The translations under genes and the position numbers were made by a program. A stretch of DNA of 64,000 nt from Deltaproteobacteria bacterium (lineage in GTDB: Bacteria > Myxococcota_A > UBA796 > UBA2385), in the NCBI GenBank assembly GCA_018401435.1, contig JAGYJW010000011.1:1-64000 (forward strand). The letters run 5' to 3'. Below, piece by piece: positions 10,543 through 19,463 of the stretch. Each line of letters begins with the position of its first letter. Positions within the stretch are counted from its first letter, which is position 1. The notes beneath the pieces were generated by a model. That model saw only the letters and a program-made list of their open reading frames with translations, was not told the DNA's origin and ran no database searches.

Positions 10543-10571
10543 GGGATAGTCCGCGCTGGGGTCGGTGTCAA
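10543..10571 (-). promoter_or_regulatory. Promoter of rplM-rpsI
   Basis: On the minus strand, TTGACA (10566-10571) and TATCCC (10543-10548) are separated by exactly 17 bp, upstream of rplM with no intervening gene. The leader would be about 120 nt. The same layout recurs before other strongly expressed genes in this window. Confidence 0.65.
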
Positions 10572-10615
10572 GATTGCGCCGGTCACGGGGGGAGATTCCG
10601 CCCTGCGGCCGGTGC

Positions 10616-12475
10616 TCAGCGTTTCACCCCGACAGGGGCTCTTCGCTGGACCCCGACGAGGTAACGCTCCCGCAGCAGGCCGGCCAACCCCGGCGAGTCG
10701 CTGAGCAGGCGCGCGATCTCTTCGTCGCCGCCATCCCCGGGCGCCGCCGCCGCAGAATCGCCCGCGAGGGCCGTTTCGGCGCGAATCACCACGCTGGCGA
10801 GGTCGGTCGCGGCTGGATCCAGAAGGGCCCGGGCGGCGGCGGGATCGTGGTGACGCAAGGCCCAGGCTGCGCTGAGTCGGGCAACCGGCCCTGCGCCCCG
10901 GAGCGGCTCAACCCAGGGGCCGGGCTCCCCTCGCCGGGCGGCCAACCAGCCCGCCAGCACGCTATCCCCTGCCCCACCCGCGCTGAGGGCGTCCAGGTCT
11001 GTCGGCGAGCCGGGAGGCGCGGTCGCCACGGCGAGGGCGGCGCTCGCCTCGGGGCTCAGATCCCCGATGGGCCAGGGCTCCGGCGCGAGCCAGGCCCCAG
11101 GCCGATCCACCGGTTCGGGTGGCAGCCGCAGCAGGGCCTCGACGGGCGGGCGCGCCAGAAAGGCCATGACCCGCGCCTGGCCCCGCCGGGCATCCTCCTG
11201 CGCGTCCCAAGCGGCCAGAACACGCCACAGGTGCGGATTCCAGATGTCAGATTCAAGCGCCGTCTGCAGCTGGCTTCGGGCCTCGTCCCGGCGGCCCAGG
11301 GCCCACAGCGCCCGACCCGTCAGCAGGGCGGCGTCGGTGCCGTCCAGATCGGCCAGCGTGGCCAGGGCGGCGTCCGGGGCGCCCTGGGAGAGCTGGCCGG
11401 TGGCCAGCGCGATGCGGGCGTGGGGATCGGGGGCAGACAGGGCCGAGAGGGCGCGCACCCCTGCCCTCACCCAGGCGCCGTCGGGCGCGGCAAGCCCCAG
11501 GTAGATGGCCTGGGCGGCCACGGGAGGCGGCAGGTCGCTGCGCTCGAGGGAGCCCAAGGCGGCCTGGGCGGCATCCTGCCAGCCGGGCGCATCGACGGCG
11601 GCCTCGGCGGCGGCGGCGTGAAGGGTCGCGCCAGCGAGCCCGCCAGGATGCGGCCGCTTTGGCGGGATCCCCGACCAGCCAAGCGATCTCCGCCAGCACC
11701 CGGTGCAGCTCGGGGCGCGTGACCCCGGCCCCCAGGCAAGCGGTGGCCAGGGCCTCGGCCGCGGCCAGCTCGGCGCGCCCCAGGCGCAGCCGGCGAGGAT
11801 CACGCAGGCCTCGGGGTCGGCGGGGTCCCGCGCCAGCACCGCCGCGGCGGCGGAGCTGGATCGGCGCCCAAGCGCAGCATGGCCTCAGCCGCGCCGAGGC
11901 GGCCGGGCGCTGGCATCTTCGGGGCCCAAGGCCGCCAGCGCGGCTTCGGGCTCGCCCCGCTGCAGGGCCTGCCAGGCGCGGGCCGCCGGCAGGAGGTCGG
12001 AGGGCGCGGTCTCGGCGAGCGCCGCCACCATCTCCTGCGCCTGCACCGGCCCGAGCAGGGTCACCGAGGGCTCTCGTGCGGCCAGGATGACAAGCTGCAG
12101 CAGGGTGTCGGCGTCGTTGCCATCCAAGGAGGCGGCCTTGGCCAGCTCCTCGGCCGCAGCGGCAGGTCGGCCTGGCCCGGCGTCGGCTGCCGCCTGGCGG
12201 TGGCGCTCCGGCGGCCCCGGCAACGAGGGCCATCGCTCTTGAAAGCCCGTGACCACGGCAAAGACCGCCTCGTGGTCCATGGGCCGCTGCCCCTGGGCGG
12301 GGTTGCGGGGCAACGAGACCCAGGCGGCCAGCCCAAAGAAGATGATCAGGACCACAGCCAGCACGATGATGGCCCAGCCGCTGCGCGGGGTCCCCGGCCG
12401 CATGCGCTCCCGCCTCTCTCGCTGAAGGCGCCGCTCCAAGGCGTGGGCGTCTGCGTCGGTGGGATCGCCGCTCAA
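10616..12475 (-). pseudogene. Membrane-anchored TPR protein, several frameshifts
   Basis: Fragments in different frames join into one protein of about 620 residues. The N-terminal part has a basic cytoplasmic stretch and one membrane segment (WAIIVLAVVLIIFFGLAAW at about residue 35). It is followed by Ala/Leu-rich helical hairpins typical of TPR proteins (examples: ALLTGRALWALGRRDEARSQLQ and ELAAAEALATACLGAGV). The frame breaks near 11890-11910, 11850, 11800 and 11630, and each can be mended by adding C in a C-rich run. A TTG at 12475 overlapping the truA stop (TTGA), with GGGAG in front, is the most likely start. TPR proteins scaffold complexes; no partner is implied by the neighbours. Real decay cannot be excluded. 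Confidence 0.6.
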
Positions 12476-13260
12476 ATCAGGCTCCCCTCCCGCGGCCCGT
12501 CGCCCATCACGACGCGCATCAGCCACAGGCCCTGGGCCGGCGCGGTGGGCCCTGCCTGGCTGCGGTCGCGGGCCGCGAGCACCGCGGGAAGGGCGTCGGC
12601 GGAGAGGCGACCGGCCCCGATCTCCACCAGGGTGCCGGCAAAGATCCGCACCTGGTGGCGCAGGAATCCATGGCCGGAAACATCGATCAAGACTTCGTCT
12701 TCGCAGAGACGAACATCAACTCCCAGCACCCTTCTCACCGGGCTTCGTGCACCGCAGCCCGCCGCCCGGAAGCTGCTGAAGTCATGGGTGCCCACCAGCG
12801 CGGGGGCGGCCGCCGCCATGGCCGGGACGTCGAGGGGGCGCCGGTGATGCCAGGTCTGGCCGGCCCGAAAGGGGCAGCGCGGGGTGCGGGCGAGGATGCG
12901 GTAGCGGTAGGTCTTTTGAAGGGTCCAGCGCCGGGGGTCGAAGTCCAGAGGCGCCAGGCGCGCGTCCAGGCAAGCGATATCATCGGGCAGCAGCGCGTTC
13001 AGCGCGTCCCGCAACCGGTCGGGGCGTCGGGGGCTGCGGGCCGAGAAGCCCGCGACCTGGTGCATGGCGTGCACCCCGGCATCGGTGCGCCCGGTGCTCG
13101 ATACCGCGACCACCTCGCCACCCAGGGCCTGTCGCAGGGCATCCTCCACCGCGCCCTGGATGCTGGGGCCATTGGGCTGCCGCTGCCAGCCGACATAGCC
13201 CTCGCCCCGCCATGCCAGGTCGATGCGCCAGCCTTGCAGATCCCCGGCCGGGTCGGTCAT
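12472..13260 (-). CDS. truA: tRNA pseudouridine(38-40) synthase TruA
   Basis: A 262-residue TruA that isomerises uridines 38-40 in the anticodon arm. The catalytic Asp is in GRTDAGVHAMHQVA. The family segments GWQRQPNGPSIQGAVE, RYRI and VSGHGFLRHQVR are all present, and length is normal. ATG 13260 gives a start just ahead of the conserved first strand; longer forms run into the preceding gene. It sits 4 bp after the large outer-membrane gene and overlaps the next (TPR) gene. Confidence 0.93.
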   Translation of the reverse strand: MTDPAGDLQGWRIDLAWRGEGYVGWQRQPNGPSIQGAVEDALRQALGGEVVAVSSTGRTDAGVHAMHQVAGFSARSPRRPDRLRDALNALLPDDIACLDARLAPLDFDPRRWTLQKTYRYRILARTPRCPFRAGQTWHHRRPLDVPAMAAAAPALVGTHDFSSFRAAGCGARSPVRRVLGVDVRLCEDEVLIDVSGHGFLRHQVRIFAGTLVEIGAGRLSADALPAVLAARDRSQAGPTAPAQGLWLMRVVMGDGPREGSLI

Positions 13261-13264
13261 GGGG

Positions 13265-15760
13265 TCAATAGGCGAGGTGGAGGCCGATTCCAACCGTCGA
13301 GCCGCTGAAGACCAGGCCGCTGTCGCCTTCTCCGATGGTCTGCTGCCGGTACTCCACCACCAGGTAGGAGTCTTCGATGCCCTTGCGGGCCTCCAGGCGG
13401 CTGGCGCCCGGCCGGTCGAAGAAGTCCAGCAGGATCTCGCCGCCCGCGCTCCAGTGCCAGCCCGCCTTGGCGCCGCCCAGGCTGTCGGTGGTCCCGGCCG
13501 CCCGGTCCACATCCCAGCGCTCCCGCCACAGCCAGTAGTCGCCTCCGACGCCAAAATAGGGCACCAGCAGCTGGTTGCGGACGATGTCGAGGCGCGCGGT
13601 GGCCCCGGCGGACAGGGGGATGGCCTGCAGGGTGTCTTCGTCGGCCGAGGCGGCGCCGCTGGCAGAGACCAGGTAGCCCTTCTTCTGCAAGAAGCCGATG
13701 CCGCCCTTGATCTCGAAGAAGCGGGTGAGGCGCGGCCCCCCCTCGATCCAGATCAGGCCAAAGCCGCGGTCGCCAAAGACCGTCTTCAGGTTCTTGTCGT
13801 CCGGGGTGAAGGGGCCCACCCGCAGGCCGACGACCCCGTTGCTGCGGGGCCGCTGAAAGATGTTGGTGTAATCGTCCACTTCGTCGCTGAAGATCTGGAC
13901 GTCTGCGCTGTCGTCGGCGCGGGCGTCGGTGGACAGGGCCGCCAGGGGCAGGCCCACCAGGGCCAGCGCGGCCACCCGGCGGCGGCCGAAGGCCAGCAGC
14001 CCCGACAAGGCCGCCAACAAGCCCAGGCCCGCGGCCCCCCGGGATCCGGTCATGGGGAGCGCGCAGAAGCCCCCGGCTTCGCCCGCGAGGGCGGCGGCCG
14101 TGAAGGTCTCCTTGGGGGTGCCGGTGACGACGTTGCTCATGCTGCTCTCCTGGCCGCCCGTGTCATAGGCGCGAACCGCAAGGTAATGGATCTGATCGTT
14201 GCTGAGGGGCGACAAGGTAACGCTGATGTCCTCACCGGATTCGGCGGAGACCTTCACGGGGCCCGAGAAGGCCGCGCTGCCATCATAGGCGGGCCCGCCG
14301 CAGGGGCTGGTCTCACAGCCCTCCCAATCGGCGGATTCAAAGGGGGTCGTGGTCACGTAGATCTCGTAATAGTCGAGATCTTCGGCGTTGATGCCGTTGA
14401 AGGACAAGACCAGCTTGCCATCGCCGAAGTCCACCTGGGAGCTTCGCAGCGTCACCCCGGCAGGCGGGCTGTCCAAGCTGAGCAGCACGGCGTCATGGCC
14501 GGGCAGGCCATCGTCATCGGTGACGAGGATCCGCAGCTGGTTCACGCCTTCGACCCAGGCGTCGCTGACGGTCACCATCGCGCTGACCGCCTGGCCTGCG
14601 GTCAGGGTGCCCGAGGCCAGGGTGCCGCCCCCGGCGTCGAAGTCCGTGGGGTTCAAGCTGATCTGCCAGCTGCCGGCCACATCGGCGCTGAAGGCGATCT
14701 CGACCTCCTGCCCCAAGGACACGGTGTCGCTGGCCGGATCGGCGGCCGCGACCCAAGGCCGGGTGCTGTAGACCCAGAGCTGCCCCTCGTCGGTGCCGAA
14801 GACGCCATAGCCATCGGTGATGGCCCGGATCTCGCGCACGGTGCTGCCCGAAGCTGCGTCTGTGGGGAAGGCCACGGCCCCCAGCTCGGTGCCGCCAGGC
14901 ACCCCTGTGGTCGTGTTGTAGGTGAAGAAGACCAGCTCGTCGCGATCCCCATCCGCCACGGCCAGCTCGTCGCTCAGCAAGGCCAGGGCGGTGGGGCGCT
15001 GCAGTCCGCTGCTGCTGCCCAGCACCCGCGCGGCGTCTTGCAAGGCGAGGTTGAAGCTGACCACCCCGCCGTCGCTGTCGGCGATGAGGGCGGTGGTATC
15101 GGCGATGATGTTGTCGTTTTCCAGCACATCGGCCACCGAGACCACGCCCACGGCGCTGTCATTGGGCACATAGGCGCCCGTCACCGGCGCGATGCGTCCG
15201 ACAAAGCTCTGGTCCAGACTCGCCACCGCCCAGGCGCCGGACCGGTCGAGGTCCTGGAAGCCGGGCGCGCTGAAGCTGGACCCCGCGGTGAGGCTGTCAC
15301 CATCGGCCAGGCTGCCCGGCTGGCCCGCGGTGAGGATGTCGAAGAAGCCGCCATCGGGATCGCCCGCAACAGCCACCAGCACGCCTTCAACCAGCACGAG
15401 GCCCAGCACCTGCTGGCCAGAGCCGGTGAGGCCCACACCGGTCAGACCCGGGGTCTGGTCCGAGAGATCGACAAAGGTCAGGCTGCCGTCGGCGCAGCCC
15501 ACGAAGAGCCGGTCGGGCACCGTGTCGCCGCCGGCCACGGCGGTGTCCTTGGAGCCGGAGCAGGGCGCCAGGGCCGTCACGGACCAGGTGGCGGTGTCGA
15601 GCACCCGAAGCTGGCCCGATCCGCTCTCGATGGCCCCCACCCAGCGGGCGCGCTCGCCCGTCGTGCTGAGGTCGGTGATGGCGGTGCCCTCGTCCAGAAC
15701 GAGGGGGAAGCGGGCGTCGGCGGCCTGGGCGAGGCCAGCAGAGAGGGCGAGGATCAACAT
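13265..15760 (-). CDS. Propeller/Fn3 protein fused to MXAN_2562-type beta-barrel
   Basis: An 831-residue exported protein with a short signal peptide ending AQA-AD (about residue 14). Residues 20-350 look like a repeated beta-propeller (segments such as SVTALAPCSGSKD, LFVGCADGSLTFVD). Residues 350-560 look like Ig/fibronectin-like domains. At about 565-595 there is a Cys followed by a hydrophobic stretch and RRR, the layout of a MYXO-CTERM-like sorting tail. This runs straight into a second signal-like stretch (VAALALVGLPLAALSTDARA). The last 220 residues form an outer-membrane beta-barrel of the type represented by M. xanthus MXAN_2562. It reads as two genes fused in frame; a GTG at about residue 597 could start the barrel separately. 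Function unknown. Confidence 0.7.
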   Translation of the reverse strand: MLILALSAGLAQAADARFPLVLDEGTAITDLSTTGERARWVGAIESGSGQLRVLDTATWSVTALAPCSGSKDTAVAGGDTVPDRLFVGCADGSLTFVDLSDQTPGLTGVGLTGSGQQVLGLVLVEGVLVAVAGDPDGGFFDILTAGQPGSLADGDSLTAGSSFSAPGFQDLDRSGAWAVASLDQSFVGRIAPVTGAYVPNDSAVGVVSVADVLENDNIIADTTALIADSDGGVVSFNLALQDAARVLGSSSGLQRPTALALLSDELAVADGDRDELVFFTYNTTTGVPGGTELGAVAFPTDAASGSTVREIRAITDGYGVFGTDEGQLWVYSTRPWVAAADPASDTVSLGQEVEIAFSADVAGSWQISLNPTDFDAGGGTLASGTLTAGQAVSAMVTVSDAWVEGVNQLRILVTDDDGLPGHDAVLLSLDSPPAGVTLRSSQVDFGDGKLVLSFNGINAEDLDYYEIYVTTTPFESADWEGCETSPCGGPAYDGSAAFSGPVKVSAESGEDISVTLSPLSNDQIHYLAVRAYDTGGQESSMSNVVTGTPKETFTAAALAGEAGGFCALPMTGSRGAAGLGLLAALSGLLAFGRRRVAALALVGLPLAALSTDARADDSADVQIFSDEVDDYTNIFQRPRSNGVVGLRVGPFTPDDKNLKTVFGDRGFGLIWIEGGPRLTRFFEIKGGIGFLQKKGYLVSASGAASADEDTLQAIPLSAGATARLDIVRNQLLVPYFGVGGDYWLWRERWDVDRAAGTTDSLGGAKAGWHWSAGGEILLDFFDRPGASRLEARKGIEDSYLVVEYRQQTIGEGDSGLVFSGSTVGIGLHLAY

Positions 15761-15828
15761 CGGGGTCTACCTATGCAAGTTCCATGCCGCTGCCGAGAGG
15801 CGGCCCAGCGCCCGACTCGGGGCAGCTG

Positions 15829-15875
15829 GGCTGACAAGCTGTCAATGTGCGGCCCGCTGGCTGACGATTGGTCAG
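15829..15875. other. Two TGAC/GTCA inverted repeats
   Basis: The gap between the USG-1-like gene and the outer-membrane gene holds TGACA-AGC-TGTCA (about 15832-15844) and TGAC-GATTG-GTCA (about 15862-15874). The half-sites are alike and the two centres are about 30 bp apart, roughly three helical turns. This could be an operator for the outer-membrane gene; no regulator is identified. Confidence 0.35.
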
Positions 15876-15876
15876 T

Positions 15877-16920
15877 TCAGAGCATGCCCGTGCGGTGCAA
15901 GGCGAGGGCGAGGGCGACCGCGTTGGCGCTGGCCCCAAAGCGGAGGTTGTCCGCCGCTGCCCAGAGGTGCAAGCCATCCCCCATGGGGTCGGCGCGCAGC
16001 CGGCCCACATAGACCGCCGCCTTGCCGGCCAGTCGGCGGGGCCCGGGCACGGGGTCTCCCAGCCGGATGTTGCCGACCTCGCCCAGGGTGGCCCGCACAT
16101 CGGGCAGGTCCACCCCCCCGGGGAAGTCCAGGTTCAGGCTCGCGGCCAGGCCGGTGAACAGGGGCACCGCGCAGAGGCTGAGGGCCAGCGCCTGGGGCTG
16201 AAGGCCCAGCACGGCGGCGACCTCGGCCGACAGGCGCCGCTCTGCCGCGCTCCAGCCGTCGTCGGCGCTGGCCGCCTCACCCACCTGGGCCAGCAGGTCG
16301 AAGGCGAGGCCGCTGGGAAAGACCTTGCGGGGGGGCTCGCCCTGGTTGAAGAGGGCGACCACCTGCCCCGACAGCTCCTCCACGCCGTCTCGGCCGGCCA
16401 CACCGGCCGACAACAAGATGGTGCCGCGGGCGCGCTCGCAGCCCAAGGGCAGCAGCGGGGCGAGCACGGTCGCCACCAGCACCGCTGCCGGACTGGGGGA
16501 GCTGACGATGCGGACCTCGGCGAAGCGGGCCAAGGGGCTGGGATCGACCGCCGCCACCACGATGGGGGCCTGGGCCGCGAGCGCCCCGCCGACGTCGATG
16601 ACCGCCATGCCGGCCTCGGCCAGGGCCGGTCCGATGCGCGCGTTGACCTCGGCGGGAGCGGCGAGCAAGACCAGGTCCACATCGTCGAAGAGGGGGCTCT
16701 CGGCGGGATCATCGGGCAGCACATGCACCTTGAGTTGGGCGCCATCGACCTCGGTGGTGCCCGAGCGCATGGCCCGGCTGGCGAAGAGCCGCCAGGCGGT
16801 GATGGGCAGCGGCGACTGGCTGAGCGCGCTCAGCAGGTCCTGGCCCACCGCACCGGTGGCGCCGACGACAGCGACGGTGAGTCCGCGGTGGGCGGACCCT
16901 TCCTTGAGATCATCAGACAA
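15877..16920 (-). CDS. USG-1-like aspartate-semialdehyde dehydrogenase homologue, no catalytic Cys
   Basis: A 347-residue protein with the Asd NADP-binding motif VAVVGATGAVGQDLL and the full Asd fold. Where active Asd has a Cys inside N-C-S/T, this protein has SSPSPAAVLV, as in E. coli USG-1, so it should not reduce aspartyl phosphate. Other USG-1 landmarks match: SAGVAGRDGVEELSGQ, SGLAFDLLAQ and the C-terminal AADNLRFGASANAVALA. The true asd gene is not in the window. USG-1 proteins have no settled function; in many bacteria they sit next to truA and related genes, and truA is two genes away here. Confidence 0.85.
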   Translation of the reverse strand: MSDDLKEGSAHRGLTVAVVGATGAVGQDLLSALSQSPLPITAWRLFASRAMRSGTTEVDGAQLKVHVLPDDPAESPLFDDVDLVLLAAPAEVNARIGPALAEAGMAVIDVGGALAAQAPIVVAAVDPSPLARFAEVRIVSSPSPAAVLVATVLAPLLPLGCERARGTILLSAGVAGRDGVEELSGQVVALFNQGEPPRKVFPSGLAFDLLAQVGEAASADDGWSAAERRLSAEVAAVLGLQPQALALSLCAVPLFTGLAASLNLDFPGGVDLPDVRATLGEVGNIRLGDPVPGPRRLAGKAAVYVGRLRADPMGDGLHLWAAADNLRFGASANAVALALALHRTGML

Positions 16921-16958
16921 GACAGCTCCTGTGGGAGGGCCCGGGGCAGTGCCCGGGC

Positions 16959-17633
16959 TCAGGCGCCGATGCGGCCGGCCCCCGGTGCGGGCAGCTTCGC
17001 GTCGGCGTCACGGATGTAGTGCAATTCGAAGGCGGCGGGGTCCATCCACTCGGCGAGGGCGCCCAGGCGGGCCACCTCCGAGGCGGCGCAACGCTTTGGA
17101 TCAGCGGCGACCTGCCCCCCGGCGGCGGTGATGGCCGCGGCGTGCAGGGGGGCGCCCTCCCCAATGGCGACAAAGGGCGGCGCAGGCAACAGGGCGTCGA
17201 GGGGCGCGTCCACCTCGGGACCGAGGGGCGCTGGTACGACCTGGGAGGCATCGTATAAGCCGGCGTATAACTTGCCCTTTCGGGCATCCAGCAAGGACAG
17301 GCACCGGGGCGCGCCGCAAAGCGCCGCCCGCGCCGCGAGGCTGGAGACCGCGGCCACCGGCAGCCCGCGGGCCATGGCCAAGCCCAAGGCCGTCGCCACC
17401 CCAACCCGCAGGCCGGTAAAGGCCCCGGGCCCATGGGCCACCGCGATGCAGACCAGCTGCTGGTCGGGATCCGCGTCGATGCTGGCCAGCAAATCGACGA
17501 TGGCGGGCAGCAGCAGCCCGTCGGCACCGCGCACCACCGCCGCGGACCAGGCCCGGCCGGGGCCTTCCGCAGACCACAAGGCCGCACCGATGACCGGCCC
17601 GGCGGTGTCGATGCCCAGCGTGACCGCCTGCAT
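16959..17633 (-). CDS. tsaB: tRNA threonylcarbamoyladenosine protein TsaB
   Basis: A 224-residue TsaB with the ASKHA-type start LGIDTAGPVIGAALW and the segment GPGAFTGLRVGVATALGLA, the interface that binds TsaD. TsaB works with TsaD and TsaE to make the N6-threonylcarbamoyl group on tRNA A37. It lacks the metal-binding histidines of TsaD, as expected. It follows rseP by 2 bp and precedes the USG-1-like gene, so it is probably in one transcript with rseP. Confidence 0.9.
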   Translation of the reverse strand: MQAVTLGIDTAGPVIGAALWSAEGPGRAWSAAVVRGADGLLLPAIVDLLASIDADPDQQLVCIAVAHGPGAFTGLRVGVATALGLAMARGLPVAAVSSLAARAALCGAPRCLSLLDARKGKLYAGLYDASQVVPAPLGPEVDAPLDALLPAPPFVAIGEGAPLHAAAITAAGGQVAADPKRCAASEVARLGALAEWMDPAAFELHYIRDADAKLPAPGAGRIGA

Positions 17634-17635
17634 GG

Positions 17636-19411
17636 TCAGCTCCCCAAGGCGCGCTGGATGTCCCAGACCAGCACCGTGAGCATGAGCAGGACCATCATGA
17701 GCACGCCGACCTGCTGGGCACGCTCCCGCAAGGCCACCGAGACGGGGCGGCCGCGCAGGGCCTCCAAGATGAAGAAGAAGAGCTGTCCCCCGTCGAGGAC
17801 GGGCACGGGCAGCAGGTTGACGATGCCGAGCGAGATGCTGAGCCCCGCCAGCAGCCGGGCATATTGGAAGGCGCCCATCTCGGCGGCGGCCTTGGCCTGG
17901 CGGAAGATCTCCACCGGCCCACCGACGCTGTCTTTGACCGCGACCTCGCGGGTGGCCATGCTGCCGAACATGTCGAGGATGAAGCGGGCGCTGCGCAGCG
18001 TCTCTTCGCTGCCCCGCGCGAGAGCCGGGCCCATGGCGTAGCGAATGCGCACCATCGGGCCCTCGACATAGCCGCCCATGGACACGACACCGATCACCGG
18101 ACGGAAGTAGTAGCGGGCCAGCTGGTCGGTGTCTTCAATGACCTCGGGGGTCATGGTCAAGGACACCACCTGCCCGGCGCGCACCATCTCGATGTCGATG
18201 GGTCGGGCCGTGGCGCGGTCGCCTTCGCCCTCCATGGTGCGGCGCACCAGGCGCAGCACATCCGACCAGCTCAGCACCGCCTCGCCGTCGATGCGCAAGA
18301 AGCGGTCCCCCGCCAGGACCCCGGCGCGTTCGGCCGGCGAGGCTGGGGTCTGCACGGCCGGTTGGGGCCCGCAACCCGACAAGAAGCCGCCGGTCTGCGG
18401 CTCACCCACCGATGCGGCCACCGCGCTCACGAAGAGGCTGGAGGGCAACATGCCGAAGCGCTGCGACGCCCGGTAGTCGGGGAAGGGCGCCGCGCTGGTC
18501 CAGGCGGGGTCGGCCTGGATGCGCAGATCGCGCTTCTTCCCGTCGGAATCGGCAACCTGGACCTGCAGGCCATCCCCCGCAGTGGCCAGGACCGCTTCGA
18601 GGGCCAGCCAATCGCGGACCTCGACGCCATTGACGGCCAACAGGCTGTCGCCGTTGCGGAGGCCGGCGCGACCCGCTGGCGAGGCCGGGTCATCGACGCC
18701 GATCTGGGTGGAGAGGCGCTGGCTGTCGGCGCCAAAGCCCACCGCCCGAACGCCCCCCTCGGGCAGGGTGAAGCGCAGGTCCAGCTGCTGGTCGCCGCGG
18801 GCGACCGCGATGCGGTGCGGCCCCTCGGTCAGCGGGATGAGGGCCTCCCAGACCTCTGAGAAGCTGCGCAGCTCGGGGCTGTCGTCGATGTGCAGGATGC
18901 GGTCGCCCGGGCGGATTCCGACCTCGGCTGCGATGCCTTCGGGGGCCACGCTGCCGACCTCGGTGGAGGGCCGGGGCTCACCGGCCATCAGCAAGGCGGT
19001 GAAGACGAAGACCGGCAACACCAGGTTCATGGCGGGCCCCGCCGCGATCACGGCGATGCGCTGCCACACCGGCCGCCGGTGAAAGGCCTGGGCGGGGTCG
19101 AGCAGCCGCTCTTCGGGGTCCTCGTCATAGGAGAAGGGGTCGGCCCCAGCCAGCCGGACATAGCCACCAAAGGGGATCAAGGAGATCCGGTAGTCGGTGC
19201 CCTTGTATTCGAAGCCGACAATGCGCCGGCCAAAGCCCAACGAGAAGATGGTGACGCCGACGCCACACATCTTGGCGACGATGAAGTGCCCGAATTCGTG
19301 GATGAAGACCAGGCTGGCGATGGCGAGCACGGCCGCGAGGGGACCCGACAACACGGTGCCGATGGGCAACAGGCCGAAGGCCGAGGTGGCGAGCACCGGG
19401 AGCAGGGTCAC
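17636..19411 (-). CDS. rseP: Site-2 intramembrane metalloprotease RseP with three PDZ modules
   Basis: A 591-residue site-2 protease. The zinc-binding HEFGH is at about residue 40 in the first membrane segment; the second metal motif NLLPVPVLDGGQ is near the C-terminus. Three PDZ-like units are visible (each with a GD-x-hydrophobic-L-x-hydrophobic-D/N pattern) at about residues 150-225, 245-325 and 375-455. E. coli RseP (about 450 residues) has two. RseP cleaves anti-sigma factors and signal-peptide remnants in the membrane. The GTG at 19411 is chosen because AGGAGGGC stands directly before it; the upstream extension reads into rlmB. The middle PDZ may bind a specific substrate tail (inference). 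Confidence 0.92.
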   Translation of the reverse strand: MTLLPVLATSAFGLLPIGTVLSGPLAAVLAIASLVFIHEFGHFIVAKMCGVGVTIFSLGFGRRIVGFEYKGTDYRISLIPFGGYVRLAGADPFSYDEDPEERLLDPAQAFHRRPVWQRIAVIAAGPAMNLVLPVFVFTALLMAGEPRPSTEVGSVAPEGIAAEVGIRPGDRILHIDDSPELRSFSEVWEALIPLTEGPHRIAVARGDQQLDLRFTLPEGGVRAVGFGADSQRLSTQIGVDDPASPAGRAGLRNGDSLLAVNGVEVRDWLALEAVLATAGDGLQVQVADSDGKKRDLRIQADPAWTSAAPFPDYRASQRFGMLPSSLFVSAVAASVGEPQTGGFLSGCGPQPAVQTPASPAERAGVLAGDRFLRIDGEAVLSWSDVLRLVRRTMEGEGDRATARPIDIEMVRAGQVVSLTMTPEVIEDTDQLARYYFRPVIGVVSMGGYVEGPMVRIRYAMGPALARGSEETLRSARFILDMFGSMATREVAVKDSVGGPVEIFRQAKAAAEMGAFQYARLLAGLSISLGIVNLLPVPVLDGGQLFFFILEALRGRPVSVALRERAQQVGVLMMVLLMLTVLVWDIQRALGS

Positions 19412-19463
19412 ACGCCCTCCTGGATGCGGTGGGTGGAGGGGCCCGCCGCGTGAGCCACCGCCC

